Origin: Candidatus Aminicenantota bacterium
GTDB lineage: Bacteria > Acidobacteriota > Aminicenantia > UBA2199
Assembly: GCA_020355945.1 (NCBI GenBank)
Contig: CP070627.1
Span: 8,659,524-8,671,053 of the forward strand
Length of the DNA stretch: 11,530 bases
Reading direction: 5' to 3'
Shown: in pieces, positions 1 to 5,548 of the stretch
Numbering within the stretch: position 1 is the stretch's first letter
How the letters are laid out: the number at the start of each line of letters is the position of its first letter
Made by a program: the position numbers and the translations under genes
The notes under the pieces: model-generated
Told to the model about the DNA's origin: nothing
Seen by the model: the letters and a program-made list of their open reading frames with translations, nothing else
Databases searched by the model: none

Positions 1-11
1 TGTAATTTTTA

Positions 12-57
12 AAAATTCTGCCATTTTCTGGCAAAATTTTACTATTAGGTAACCATT
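12..57. repeat. Copy 1 of a 46-bp hairpin-bearing dispersed repeat
   Basis: This stretch matches 1989-2034 with four substitutions and no gap. The core is the inverted repeat TGCCA-N5-TGGCA (19-33), extended by AAAATT/AATTTT arms with one C-A mismatch at 18/34. It is followed by the conserved tail ACTATYAGGTAACCATT. The bases before it (TGTAATTTTTA) resemble the AT-rich TGTRATTTTG that precedes copy 2, so the window probably opens at the end of a second, larger composite repeat. Function unknown. Confidence 0.75.
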
Positions 58-64
58 ATTCCTT

Positions 65-80
65 TGTCCATTAATGGACA
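65..80. promoter_or_regulatory. 16-bp perfect palindrome, possible operator
   Basis: TGTCCATTAATGGACA is an exact palindrome about 170 bp upstream of the S41 peptidase start. Its length and symmetry suit a dimeric regulator. No convincing -35/-10 pair could be assigned nearby (a TAAAAT at 151-156 lacks a good -35), so the regulatory role is inferred from symmetry alone. Confidence 0.35.
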
Positions 81-233
81 CGAGATGTACACAGGCGGAC
101 AGTGCTTCTCATATAAACAGCGCCTTATAGGCCAATATCCCTGTTTTTATTAAAATGGTACGATTCTTGCATACATGTTTATGAGAAATCTGGCAAATCT
201 GGTGCCCGGCAAGGAATTCTCGCCGGCCCCAGG

Positions 234-241
234 AAGGAGGT
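234..241 (+). promoter_or_regulatory. Ribosome binding site deciding the S41 peptidase start
   Basis: AAGGAGGT is a full-length Shine-Dalgarno match, 5 nt before the ATG at 247. It makes 247 the start rather than the in-frame ATG at 175, which has no such site and would place 24 polar residues ahead of the signal sequence. Confidence 0.85.
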
Positions 242-246
242 CCTTT

Positions 247-1650
247 ATGAAAAAGTACAATATACGCAGTATATTAATCGTTATTATGTTGTTTTTTTCC
301 TCCGGGTTTTGCAGGGGAGGAAACGAGCCTGTATCCAAAGACAGGTTGATAAATGATATCAACTATTATGCCAATGTTATTAATGAGGCTCATGGAGACC
401 CTTACCGGATCATTTCCAGGCAGCGCTTTGAAAAAAAAATTGAAGAACTGAAACACCGGATCCGATCATTGAAGACTGAAAAAATTCCTATTATCGATTG
501 CTTTTTCTTTCTCCAGGAATTAACTGCTTTAATACAGGATGGACATACCAGGATAAGTTTCCCAATCCAAAGCCTGGGGGATTCCGATTTGCTTTTCCCG
601 TTTGCTTTAAAAGTCATTGATGGAAAAGTATTTATCGTTAAAAACCTGGGAGAGAGCCAGGTGCCTTTATTTTCGGAAATCCTGGAAATCAATCATACCC
701 CTATAAAAACACTGATGTCAAAGAGTTATAAACTCTTTAATACTTCTCTTGAGCATGGCAAATCGATTTTATTTGAGCTTTTTTTCCAGTTGTATTTGCC
801 AACCTATTTTGATTTGCCATCGCCGTGGGTGGTAACTTATAAAAGCGATTCTCAAACCCGGGAAGCTGAAGTGAAAGGGGTTGCTGTAAGCCAGTATCTT
901 AAAATCTTCCAACGTGATTCCCAGTATAAAGAATTCTCCTTTACCGTCGATGAAGAAGTAATTCCCGGGCTGGACATTCCCAGCTTTGCCCATGGAAGCG
1001 AAGAGGAATATAAGAATTTTATCGATACCTTTTTTGAGAAGTATAAAAAAGCAAATTATCTTGTCATTGATTTACGGGAGAATCCCGGCGGCAATGGAAC
1101 ATGGGGGTATTACCTCATGGATTATTTGACCGATTCCCCGTATCGTATTATAGAGAGTTTTGATTTCAAAGTAAGCGATATCTTTAGAGACAGTCAATAC
1201 AGTAACAAGGCTGGCGAAAAATTAAAAACAGCGAAGAATGGCATCTACCTGCCTATTGAAATGGCCGAAATACGCAAACCGCATCGAAAAGCAAATAAAT
1301 TCCGGGGCAGGGTATTTCTCTTGACCTCCCAATACACCTTTTCAGCCGGTGTAGTTACGGCAGCGATCTTTAAATTCAATAAAATGGGCACAGTCATCGG
1401 GCAAGAAACAGTGGGAAAAGAAAGATTTTGCAGTGACCCGGTTAGGTTAAAACTGCCCCAGACAAAATTAGAAGTCATTATTCCTTTAGCTATCTATAGG
1501 CTTCCTGGCAATAATCCTGACCGGGGTGTCATTCCCGATATTTTAACTGTGTATTCGATTGAAGATTATCAAAATCATAAGGACAACGAGTTGGATAAGG
1601 TCCGGGGATTAATTAAAAAAGAAAAAACCGGGAAAATTGAAGCCCAGTAG
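247..1650 (+). CDS. Exported S41-family serine peptidase (C-terminal processing peptidase/tricorn type)
   Basis: A 467-residue protein likely to cleave peptides outside the cytoplasmic membrane. Residues 1-22 form a signal sequence: MKKYNIR, then a hydrophobic stretch ending SSGFC. The Cys could be a lipidation site, but Phe just before it breaks the usual lipobox, so secretion or anchoring is undecided. Family marks visible are the QDGHT motif with His100, the DLRENPGGNG strand-loop (Asn279-Gly284) typical of S41 enzymes, and the nucleophile motif FSAG with Ser366, followed by GQETVGKE. No PDZ domain was recognised with confidence. It stands alone, with repeats on both sides and no partner in an operon. 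The S41 family call is firm; the substrate is unknown. A weaker possibility is that it is an inactive or regulatory homologue. Confidence 0.9.
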   Translation: MKKYNIRSILIVIMLFFSSGFCRGGNEPVSKDRLINDINYYANVINEAHGDPYRIISRQRFEKKIEELKHRIRSLKTEKIPIIDCFFFLQELTALIQDGHTRISFPIQSLGDSDLLFPFALKVIDGKVFIVKNLGESQVPLFSEILEINHTPIKTLMSKSYKLFNTSLEHGKSILFELFFQLYLPTYFDLPSPWVVTYKSDSQTREAEVKGVAVSQYLKIFQRDSQYKEFSFTVDEEVIPGLDIPSFAHGSEEEYKNFIDTFFEKYKKANYLVIDLRENPGGNGTWGYYLMDYLTDSPYRIIESFDFKVSDIFRDSQYSNKAGEKLKTAKNGIYLPIEMAEIRKPHRKANKFRGRVFLLTSQYTFSAGVVTAAIFKFNKMGTVIGQETVGKERFCSDPVRLKLPQTKLEVIIPLAIYRLPGNNPDRGVIPDILTVYSIEDYQNHKDNELDKVRGLIKKEKTGKIEAQ

Positions 1651-1662
1651 TAATTGTTAAGC

Positions 1663-1686
1663 CGGTCACGCGGTCACGCGGTCACG
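1663..1686. repeat. Three perfect tandem copies of CGGTCACG
   Basis: An 8-bp unit is repeated three times without change, starting 12 bp after the S41 stop codon. It is GC-rich against an AT-rich background. Function unknown; slippage could change the copy number. Confidence 0.8.
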
Positions 1687-1744
1687 AAAGCATACATTGT
1701 TTTTTGACAGACTCCTCAAACTCCTGGCCTGTCCACAGCCCTGA

Positions 1745-1773
1745 CAAGCCGGAACCAAAAAGGTTCTGGCTTG
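1745..1773. other. Strong 12-bp stem-loop downstream of the S41 gene
   Basis: CAAGCCGGAACC pairs with GGTTCTGGCTTG (one G-U) around a five-A loop. It lies about 95 bp past the S41 stop. No T-run follows on either strand, so it is not a classical intrinsic terminator. It could protect a 3' end or be part of the neighbouring repeat element. Confidence 0.6.
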
Positions 1774-1784
1774 CCGGGAAATCC

Positions 1785-1988
1785 CAAATTACAAATCCCA
1801 AATTACAAACAAATTCCAAATCCTAAATTACAAATTACAAACAAAAGAAGTGCCCTTCGGGCATATTTGTTAACGCCTTCGGCGATGATTATAAAACAGC
1901 ATTTTTAAGCCCGATATGGCTGTTTGTAATTTCGGACATTGTAATTTGTGATTTGTTTGTATATTGTAATTTGTAATTTGTGATTTTG
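1785..1988. repeat. Large AT-rich inverted repeat with GC hairpins at its centre
   Basis: The left arm (about 1785-1847) is built from AAATTACAAA-type words. The right arm (about 1921-1988) carries the complement, TTTGTAATTT/TTTGTAATTTGTG. Between them sit two short hairpins, TGCCC-TTC-GGGCA (1851-1863) and CGCC-TTC-GGCG (1874-1884), and a 7-bp inverted pair AAACAGC/GCTGTTT (1894-1925). There is no open reading frame of note. The layout resembles a non-autonomous, structured repeat (MITE-like or REP-like); no transposase is present, so mobility is not shown. Confidence 0.7.
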
Positions 1989-2034
1989 AAAATTTTGCCA
2001 CTTTCTGGCAAGATTTTACTATCAGGTAACCATT
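1989..2034. repeat. Copy 2 of the 46-bp hairpin-bearing dispersed repeat
   Basis: It matches 12-57 with four substitutions. The stem here is fully paired over 12 bp (AAAATTTTGCCA with TGGCAAGATTTT, one G-U), and two of the changes relative to copy 1 preserve or restore pairing. It directly follows the right arm of the large inverted repeat. The same AT-rich word precedes copy 1, which suggests the two belong to one composite element. Confidence 0.75.
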
Positions 2035-2157
2035 TCTTCCCGATTAAATCCATCCTTGGGGTATTCATTGGGGGCTAATTTTTACCTGACCCCTGGTTTC
2101 CTCGCTTACAATCTATGGTGGGAACCCGGAACCCTGGAGTGGGAGTGGATAAAAAAA

Positions 2158-2186
2158 TTGAAAAAAAATCAATATAATAATATAAT
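2158..2186 (+). promoter_or_regulatory. Sigma70-like promoter giving a probable leaderless transcript
   Basis: TTGAAA (2158-2163), a 17-bp spacer and a perfect TATAAT (2181-2186). Transcription would start 6-7 bp further on, at or next to the ATG at 2193. There is no Shine-Dalgarno sequence in the interval, which fits leaderless translation. Confidence 0.6.
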
Positions 2187-2192
2187 TGTGGT

Positions 2193-3431
2193 ATGAAAAA
2201 GATTCTAAATAAAGAACTCTCCTTTACTGATGATCTGATTATACAAGCAGGTGATAAACTCATCATTCGGGATTCAAAGCTTTTATTCAAAGAAGGTACG
2301 GGAATCATCTGCTCCGGGGAGTTGATCATTGAAAATTCCTATATCGGTTCCATTGATAAAAATAAGGGATGGAATAATATTTCAGGATATAAAGCTAAAA
2401 TCCATGGAATTAACTCGAAAATTACAAATGGCCAGGGCATGCCAGGTGAAAAATTAAATGAATATGTTAACGAAACGTATTTTTCCAACCGCTATGGAGG
2501 AGGAATTTTAATCATTTCCGGGACTTTAACACTGGAGACCACCGAAATCTCCAATTGCCACTCGGATTTATACGGAGGTGGCATTTATTCCAAAGATTCA
2601 CAGGTAACCATTAAAAACTGCAATTTTCATAATCTTAGTTCACGAGACGGTGGTGCGATAATCGCATCCGGTCATGACGATAACGATTATGGGAAACTGG
2701 TTATTCAAGATACAACGTTTGAACAGACCCGGGCAAAGGCAGAGGGTGGAGTTATAAAAGTTTACAATATACCGGTGTCAATCAATCGATGTACCTTTAA
2801 CAACAGCACCTGCCGAAAAGGAAACATATCAGTTGTCAAAAGCAATGATTTTCGTCTCCAATCATCCACCTTTAAAAACATACAAGCCACCGCATATGGC
2901 GGTGCACTCCTTATATATATAAGCGGTTCAACCATTGATAATTCCATTTTCGACCTTTGCCAGGCCGTTCAAATGGGAGGGGCAATATTTGTTGATGAAA
3001 GGTCATCCGCTCAAATAAACGCGTGTGATTTCATTAAATGTTCTGCTGGAAGGGCAGGAGGCGCTATCTACTGCGAATCTCCTACCAATGTCTCTAATTG
3101 TATCTTTGAAGAATGCTTTAGCCCTGACGCCGCTGCCATTGGGAAAAATTTTTTAAGTCTGTTTGAAGTTAAGTGCGCTAACCTCTATGATGTAAACTGC
3201 GAATCCCGCTTCAGTAATCTCCCGGACTGCAGCGGCAAAAAAATCAAGCCCGATAAAAATGAAACTAAAAGCCCGTTGGATGAGAATAAAATATATATAT
3301 GCCCGGACTGTGAAGGACTGGGCGAAATCGCCGGTCATGTGTGTACCCTCTGCAAAGGCAATAAAAAAGTAATATTTAACAAAGAAAACAATCGATTGGA
3401 GGCATACGATAAACCATTGATTATAAGCTAG
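2193..3431 (+). CDS. Right-handed parallel beta-helix protein with C-terminal DnaJ-like zinc motif
   Basis: A 412-residue protein of unknown role. Residues about 100-320 hold repeated rungs marked by GG-A/G/V-I motifs near 103, 129, 154, 186, 237, 263 and 290, followed by N-x-x-F or C-x-F words (KNCNF, NNSIF, SNCIF). This is the pattern of Pmp-type and pectate-lyase-like beta-helices. Spacing is about 26 residues, and the double gap from 186 to 237 carries a rung with GN in place of GG. After a charged linker (345-365) come CPDCEGLG (Cys370, Cys373) and CTLCKGNK (Cys384, Cys387), two CxxCxG motifs as in the DnaJ zinc centre, enough for one zinc. No signal peptide or membrane segment is seen, so a cytoplasmic location is likely, which is unusual for this fold. 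The fold and zinc site are well supported; binding partner or catalysis is not. Confidence 0.85.
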   Translation: MKKILNKELSFTDDLIIQAGDKLIIRDSKLLFKEGTGIICSGELIIENSYIGSIDKNKGWNNISGYKAKIHGINSKITNGQGMPGEKLNEYVNETYFSNRYGGGILIISGTLTLETTEISNCHSDLYGGGIYSKDSQVTIKNCNFHNLSSRDGGAIIASGHDDNDYGKLVIQDTTFEQTRAKAEGGVIKVYNIPVSINRCTFNNSTCRKGNISVVKSNDFRLQSSTFKNIQATAYGGALLIYISGSTIDNSIFDLCQAVQMGGAIFVDERSSAQINACDFIKCSAGRAGGAIYCESPTNVSNCIFEECFSPDAAAIGKNFLSLFEVKCANLYDVNCESRFSNLPDCSGKKIKPDKNETKSPLDENKIYICPDCEGLGEIAGHVCTLCKGNKKVIFNKENNRLEAYDKPLIIS

Positions 3432-3509
3432 TGCCCAATAACTTGCCTGATCTTGAAATTTCAGTAAAATCACTTTATATTTGATACTAACAATTAGCCA
3501 TTTCCCACT

Positions 3510-3562
3510 GACAAAAAAGCCACAAAAATACACAAAAAATCTCCGAACAACAGTTGACAAAT
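3510..3562. repeat. Copy 1 of a 53/54-bp direct repeat
   Basis: It matches 3981-4034 apart from one C/T change and one extra A in an A-run. Both copies contain the words GCCACAAAAATACA and CTCCGAACAACAGTTGACAA. Here the TTGACA (3554-3559) has no good -10 after it. The pair brackets the palindromic repeat array. The bases just after it (AATTTTTACCTG, then a C-run) also resemble 2077-2099 at 21 of 23 positions. Confidence 0.85.
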
Positions 3563-3609
3563 TTTTACCTGCCCCCTTGTTTTTAGTTTTTCATTTCCAC
3601 GCACCTCTA

Positions 3610-3930
3610 AGGTACCCCCCAGTACCCCGGAGGTACCCCCTTGCACCCTCGATATGGAATTTTGCATCTTTTTGCTTCAATGATGAGGCTTTGAGGTATC
3701 CCCCTGCACCTTAAAGATGAAACTTTGCATCTTTTATCTGCAATGGAGAGACTTTAGGGGTACCCCCCTGCACCCAAAAGATACAACTTTGCATCTTTTA
3801 GATTCAATGATGAGGCTTTAGGGGTACCCCCCTGCACCTCAGAGATGCAATTTTGCATCTAAAAGCTCCGGCGTTGAACCTTTGAGGTACTTTTTTGTGC
3901 CTTAAAGGTGCGTTGTTTAGGTTTTTTGCT
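3610..3930. repeat. Tandem array of 63-64 bp units, each with two palindromes
   Basis: Four full units begin at 3631, 3694, 3758 and 3822 (63, 64, 64 and 63 bp), with degraded partial units at 3610-3630 and 3885-3930. Each unit opens with a GGTACCCCCCTGCACC-like word; in the middle units this makes the palindrome GGGGTACCCC. A second dyad follows, best seen as AGATGCAA-TT-TTGCATCT (3843-3860). The C-runs and TTTGCATCTTTT words are the most constant parts. The run of APLRYPPVP-like codons across the array is a by-product of the repeat and has no start signal. Confidence 0.8.
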
Positions 3931-3980
3931 CAACCTAAGCAGTTCGCTCAAGCACCAATGACCATTGACTGATGATCGAT

Positions 3981-4034
3981 GACAAAAAAAGCCACAAAAA
4001 TACATAAAAAATCTCCGAACAACAGTTGACAAAT
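3981..4034. repeat. Copy 2 of the 53/54-bp direct repeat, carrying a promoter -35 box
   Basis: Near-identical to 3510-3562. It is preceded by loose ATGAC/ATTGAC words (3957-3982) that recur at 5512-5540. Its last bases include the TTGACA used by the promoter of the following cassette, so sequence beyond the repeat supplies only the -10. Confidence 0.85.
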
Positions 4035-4054
4035 GGGAGGGTTTGTATTATATT
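4026..4054 (+). promoter_or_regulatory. Sigma70-like promoter for the two-gene cassette
   Basis: A perfect TTGACA (4026-4031), a 17-bp spacer and TATATT (4049-4054). The predicted start is near 4061, leaving a leader of about 16 nt with AGGA at 4063-4066 before the ATG at 4078. Overlapping TATTAT words offer other -10 choices. Confidence 0.65.
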
Positions 4055-4077
4055 ATCGGTATAGGACGGTATGAGTC

Positions 4078-4290
4078 ATGACAAAACATATAATAGATGA
4101 CAAAGATAAAGGCCAGGAAGACAGGATAAACTCGCCTAAAGGAACGTATAACGAAACCGGGGAAAGACCCACCTCACGCCGGAAAAGAAAAATAATAATG
4201 CCTATCAGGAAGGGAACGGTTAGTGAATCAGCTATAAGAAAAGCTATAAGGAAGGTCATGGCAACTCAGCCTGTCTCAAATGGAACCTGA
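4078..4290 (+). CDS. Small basic protein, first gene of the cassette
   Basis: A 70-residue protein I do not recognise. It has about 17 Lys/Arg against about 8 Asp/Glu. The N-terminal half is polar and probably disordered, with a basic cluster SRRKRK near 33-38. The C-terminal half, MPIRKGTVSESAIRKAIRKV (41-60), looks like a short strand followed by an amphipathic basic helix. No signal peptide or membrane segment. Support for it being real: a strong promoter about 25-50 bp upstream, a plausible AGGA ribosome site, and an 11-bp overlap with the next gene, which has no clear ribosome site of its own and so may depend on translation of this frame. It could be a DNA- or protein-binding partner of the next protein, or a regulatory leader peptide. 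Function is inference only. Confidence 0.6.
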   Translation: MTKHIIDDKDKGQEDRINSPKGTYNETGERPTSRRKRKIIMPIRKGTVSESAIRKAIRKVMATQPVSNGT

Positions 4291-4921
4291 ATATTCAAAA
4301 AGTGTATTTATTAATTGCCCGTTTGACAAAGATTATTTATCCATTTTTCGAGCCATCACATTTGCTGTAATTGATTGTGGTTTCATCGTTCGCTGCGCCA
4401 ATGAGATGAGTGACAGCAGTGAGGTTAGAATTGATAAGATTGTAAAAATAATTTCAGAGTGCAAATATGGTATTCACGATATATCGCGGACCGAATTGGA
4501 TAGAGAAACAAATCTTCCCCGCTTTAATATGCCGTTTGAACTGGGGATGTTTTTAGGTGCAAAACGATTCGGAAAGAGTGAGCAAAAAACCAAGCTCTGT
4601 TTAGTGTTAGACAGAGAGAGGTATCGTTACCATGCGTTCATTTCTGATATCGCCGGCCAGGATATTAAACCCCATGAAAACAATGATTCTAAAGCACTCA
4701 GGGTTGTAACGGATTGGCTGCGCAATGTTTCGGGAAGAAAGACCATCCCGGGAGGTACAGGAATTTTAGAGCGTTACCGATTATTCAATCTACAATTACC
4801 AGGTGTATGTGAAGAATTAAGATTGACTATCGAAGAGATGGCATTCTTTGATTATACGAATATTGTTTCTATATGGCTAAGAGATAATCCATTATACCCG
4901 AAGTTCAATTCAACAGGTTGA
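4280..4921 (+). CDS. TIR/nucleoside-deoxyribosyltransferase-like protein, uncharacterised
   Basis: A 213-residue soluble protein. It opens with a strand and loop, SVFINCPFDKDY (8-19), then a helix and CGF, comparable with the start of TIR-type domains. YGIHDISR (63-70) and NMPFELGMFLGAKRF (83-97) follow; the Glu87-Leu-Gly context resembles the catalytic Glu region of TIR NADases and nucleoside 2-deoxyribosyltransferases. LCLVLDRERYRYHAFISDIAGQD (107-129) is very regular, and I recall similar unnamed proteins in many bacteria, without a known function. The start at 4280 lies 8 residues before the first core strand, as expected. It overlaps the small basic gene by 11 bp and lacks its own Shine-Dalgarno, so translational coupling is likely. 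The enzyme class is an inference from motif resemblance; a non-catalytic nucleotide sensor is also possible. Confidence 0.8.
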   Translation: MEPEYSKSVFINCPFDKDYLSIFRAITFAVIDCGFIVRCANEMSDSSEVRIDKIVKIISECKYGIHDISRTELDRETNLPRFNMPFELGMFLGAKRFGKSEQKTKLCLVLDRERYRYHAFISDIAGQDIKPHENNDSKALRVVTDWLRNVSGRKTIPGGTGILERYRLFNLQLPGVCEELRLTIEEMAFFDYTNIVSIWLRDNPLYPKFNSTG

Positions 4922-4992
4922 AAGAAGTCCATTAACTTGCGACCCATAACGTAATTATCTTGATTTTTGTATGTCCACAAATTAATTCCCGA

Positions 4993-5313
4993 ATTCGTAC
5001 CGGAAGGTCAAGTAAACTTGCTGGACCTTCGGGAAAGTTTCCCAGGAGCGCAAGCAAACTTACCGAATCTTCGGGGAATTTTACCGAAAGCTCAAGCAAA
5101 CTTACCGAACCTTTGAGAAAATTTACCGGAAGCTCAAGTAAACTTACCGAGCCTTCGGGGAAGTTTCCCGGAAGCCCAAGCAAACTTACCGAACCTTCGA
5201 GAAAATTTACCGGAAGCTCAAGTAAACTTACTGAATCTTCAGGGAAGTTTACCTAAAGCCAAAGCAAACTTACCGAACCTTTGGGGAAGTTTCCCGGGAG
5301 CTCAAGAAAGCTT
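4993..5313. repeat. Minisatellite: seven 42-bp units plus partial ends
   Basis: Full units start at 5014, 5056, 5098, 5140, 5182, 5224 and 5266. All are exactly 42 bp with no gaps, despite many substitutions. Each begins AAACTT(A/G)C and splits into two related 21-bp halves (AAACTTACCGAACCTTCGGG type and AAGTTTCCCGGAAGCTCAAG type). A diverged half-unit lies at 4993-5013 and a stub at 5308-5313. Units three and five differ at a single base. Both strands read as 14-residue repeats, but no ribosome site precedes either, and the CCTAAAG change at about 5252-5258 creates a stop in both directions. Confidence 0.9.
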
Positions 5314-5548
5314 GATTTTTCACTGTTCTCTTTTTTTATCGTTGTATTTCTTTAGCCTTCATCCGTCTTCTCTCCTTCCCATCTTCCTAAAATCCTCATT
5401 CCTCTTTTGGTTGGCAATTGCCAATTGACAATTCTATCATTCCGACCTTCTACCCTTGCTCTTTCCCCCCAACTCCCCTCACTCACCTTACTCTCCTTAC
5501 TCACCTTACCCACCAATGACTAATGACAAATTACCAATGACAAGTACT
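5314..5548. other. Pyrimidine-rich spacer between convergent genes
   Basis: No gene is seen. The plus strand is strongly C/T-rich, including imperfect CTTACTCACC words at about 5478-5511. A perfect 14-bp palindrome, TTGGCAATTGCCAA, sits at 5411-5424. Scattered ATGAC words (5512-5540) recall those before the second direct repeat at 3957-3982. No clear terminator for either converging gene could be identified. Confidence 0.5.

Noticed and set aside
175..246. Longer N-terminus for the S41 peptidase from ATG 175
   Set aside because: It would put 24 polar residues before the signal sequence, whereas AAGGAGGT is correctly placed for the ATG at 247.
1735..2034. Insertion sequence
   Set aside because: Inverted repeats are present but there is no transposase frame and no target-site duplication could be identified; recorded as a structured repeat instead.
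3481..3714. 77-codon plus-strand frame with RYPPVP-like repeats
   Set aside because: It begins in the 53-bp repeat and reads into the palindromic array; the apparent peptide repeat comes from GGTACCCCC words. No ribosome site.
4960..5256. 98-codon plus-strand frame of SSKLTEPSGKF-type repeats
   Set aside because: It starts at TTG with no ribosome site, merely reads the 42-bp minisatellite, and stops inside the sixth unit while the repeat goes on. The minus-strand frame over the same bases is equally open and is cut by the same substitution.
3600..5310. Possible CRISPR array
   Set aside because: The repeated units are contiguous, with no unique spacers between constant repeats, and no cas gene is present.
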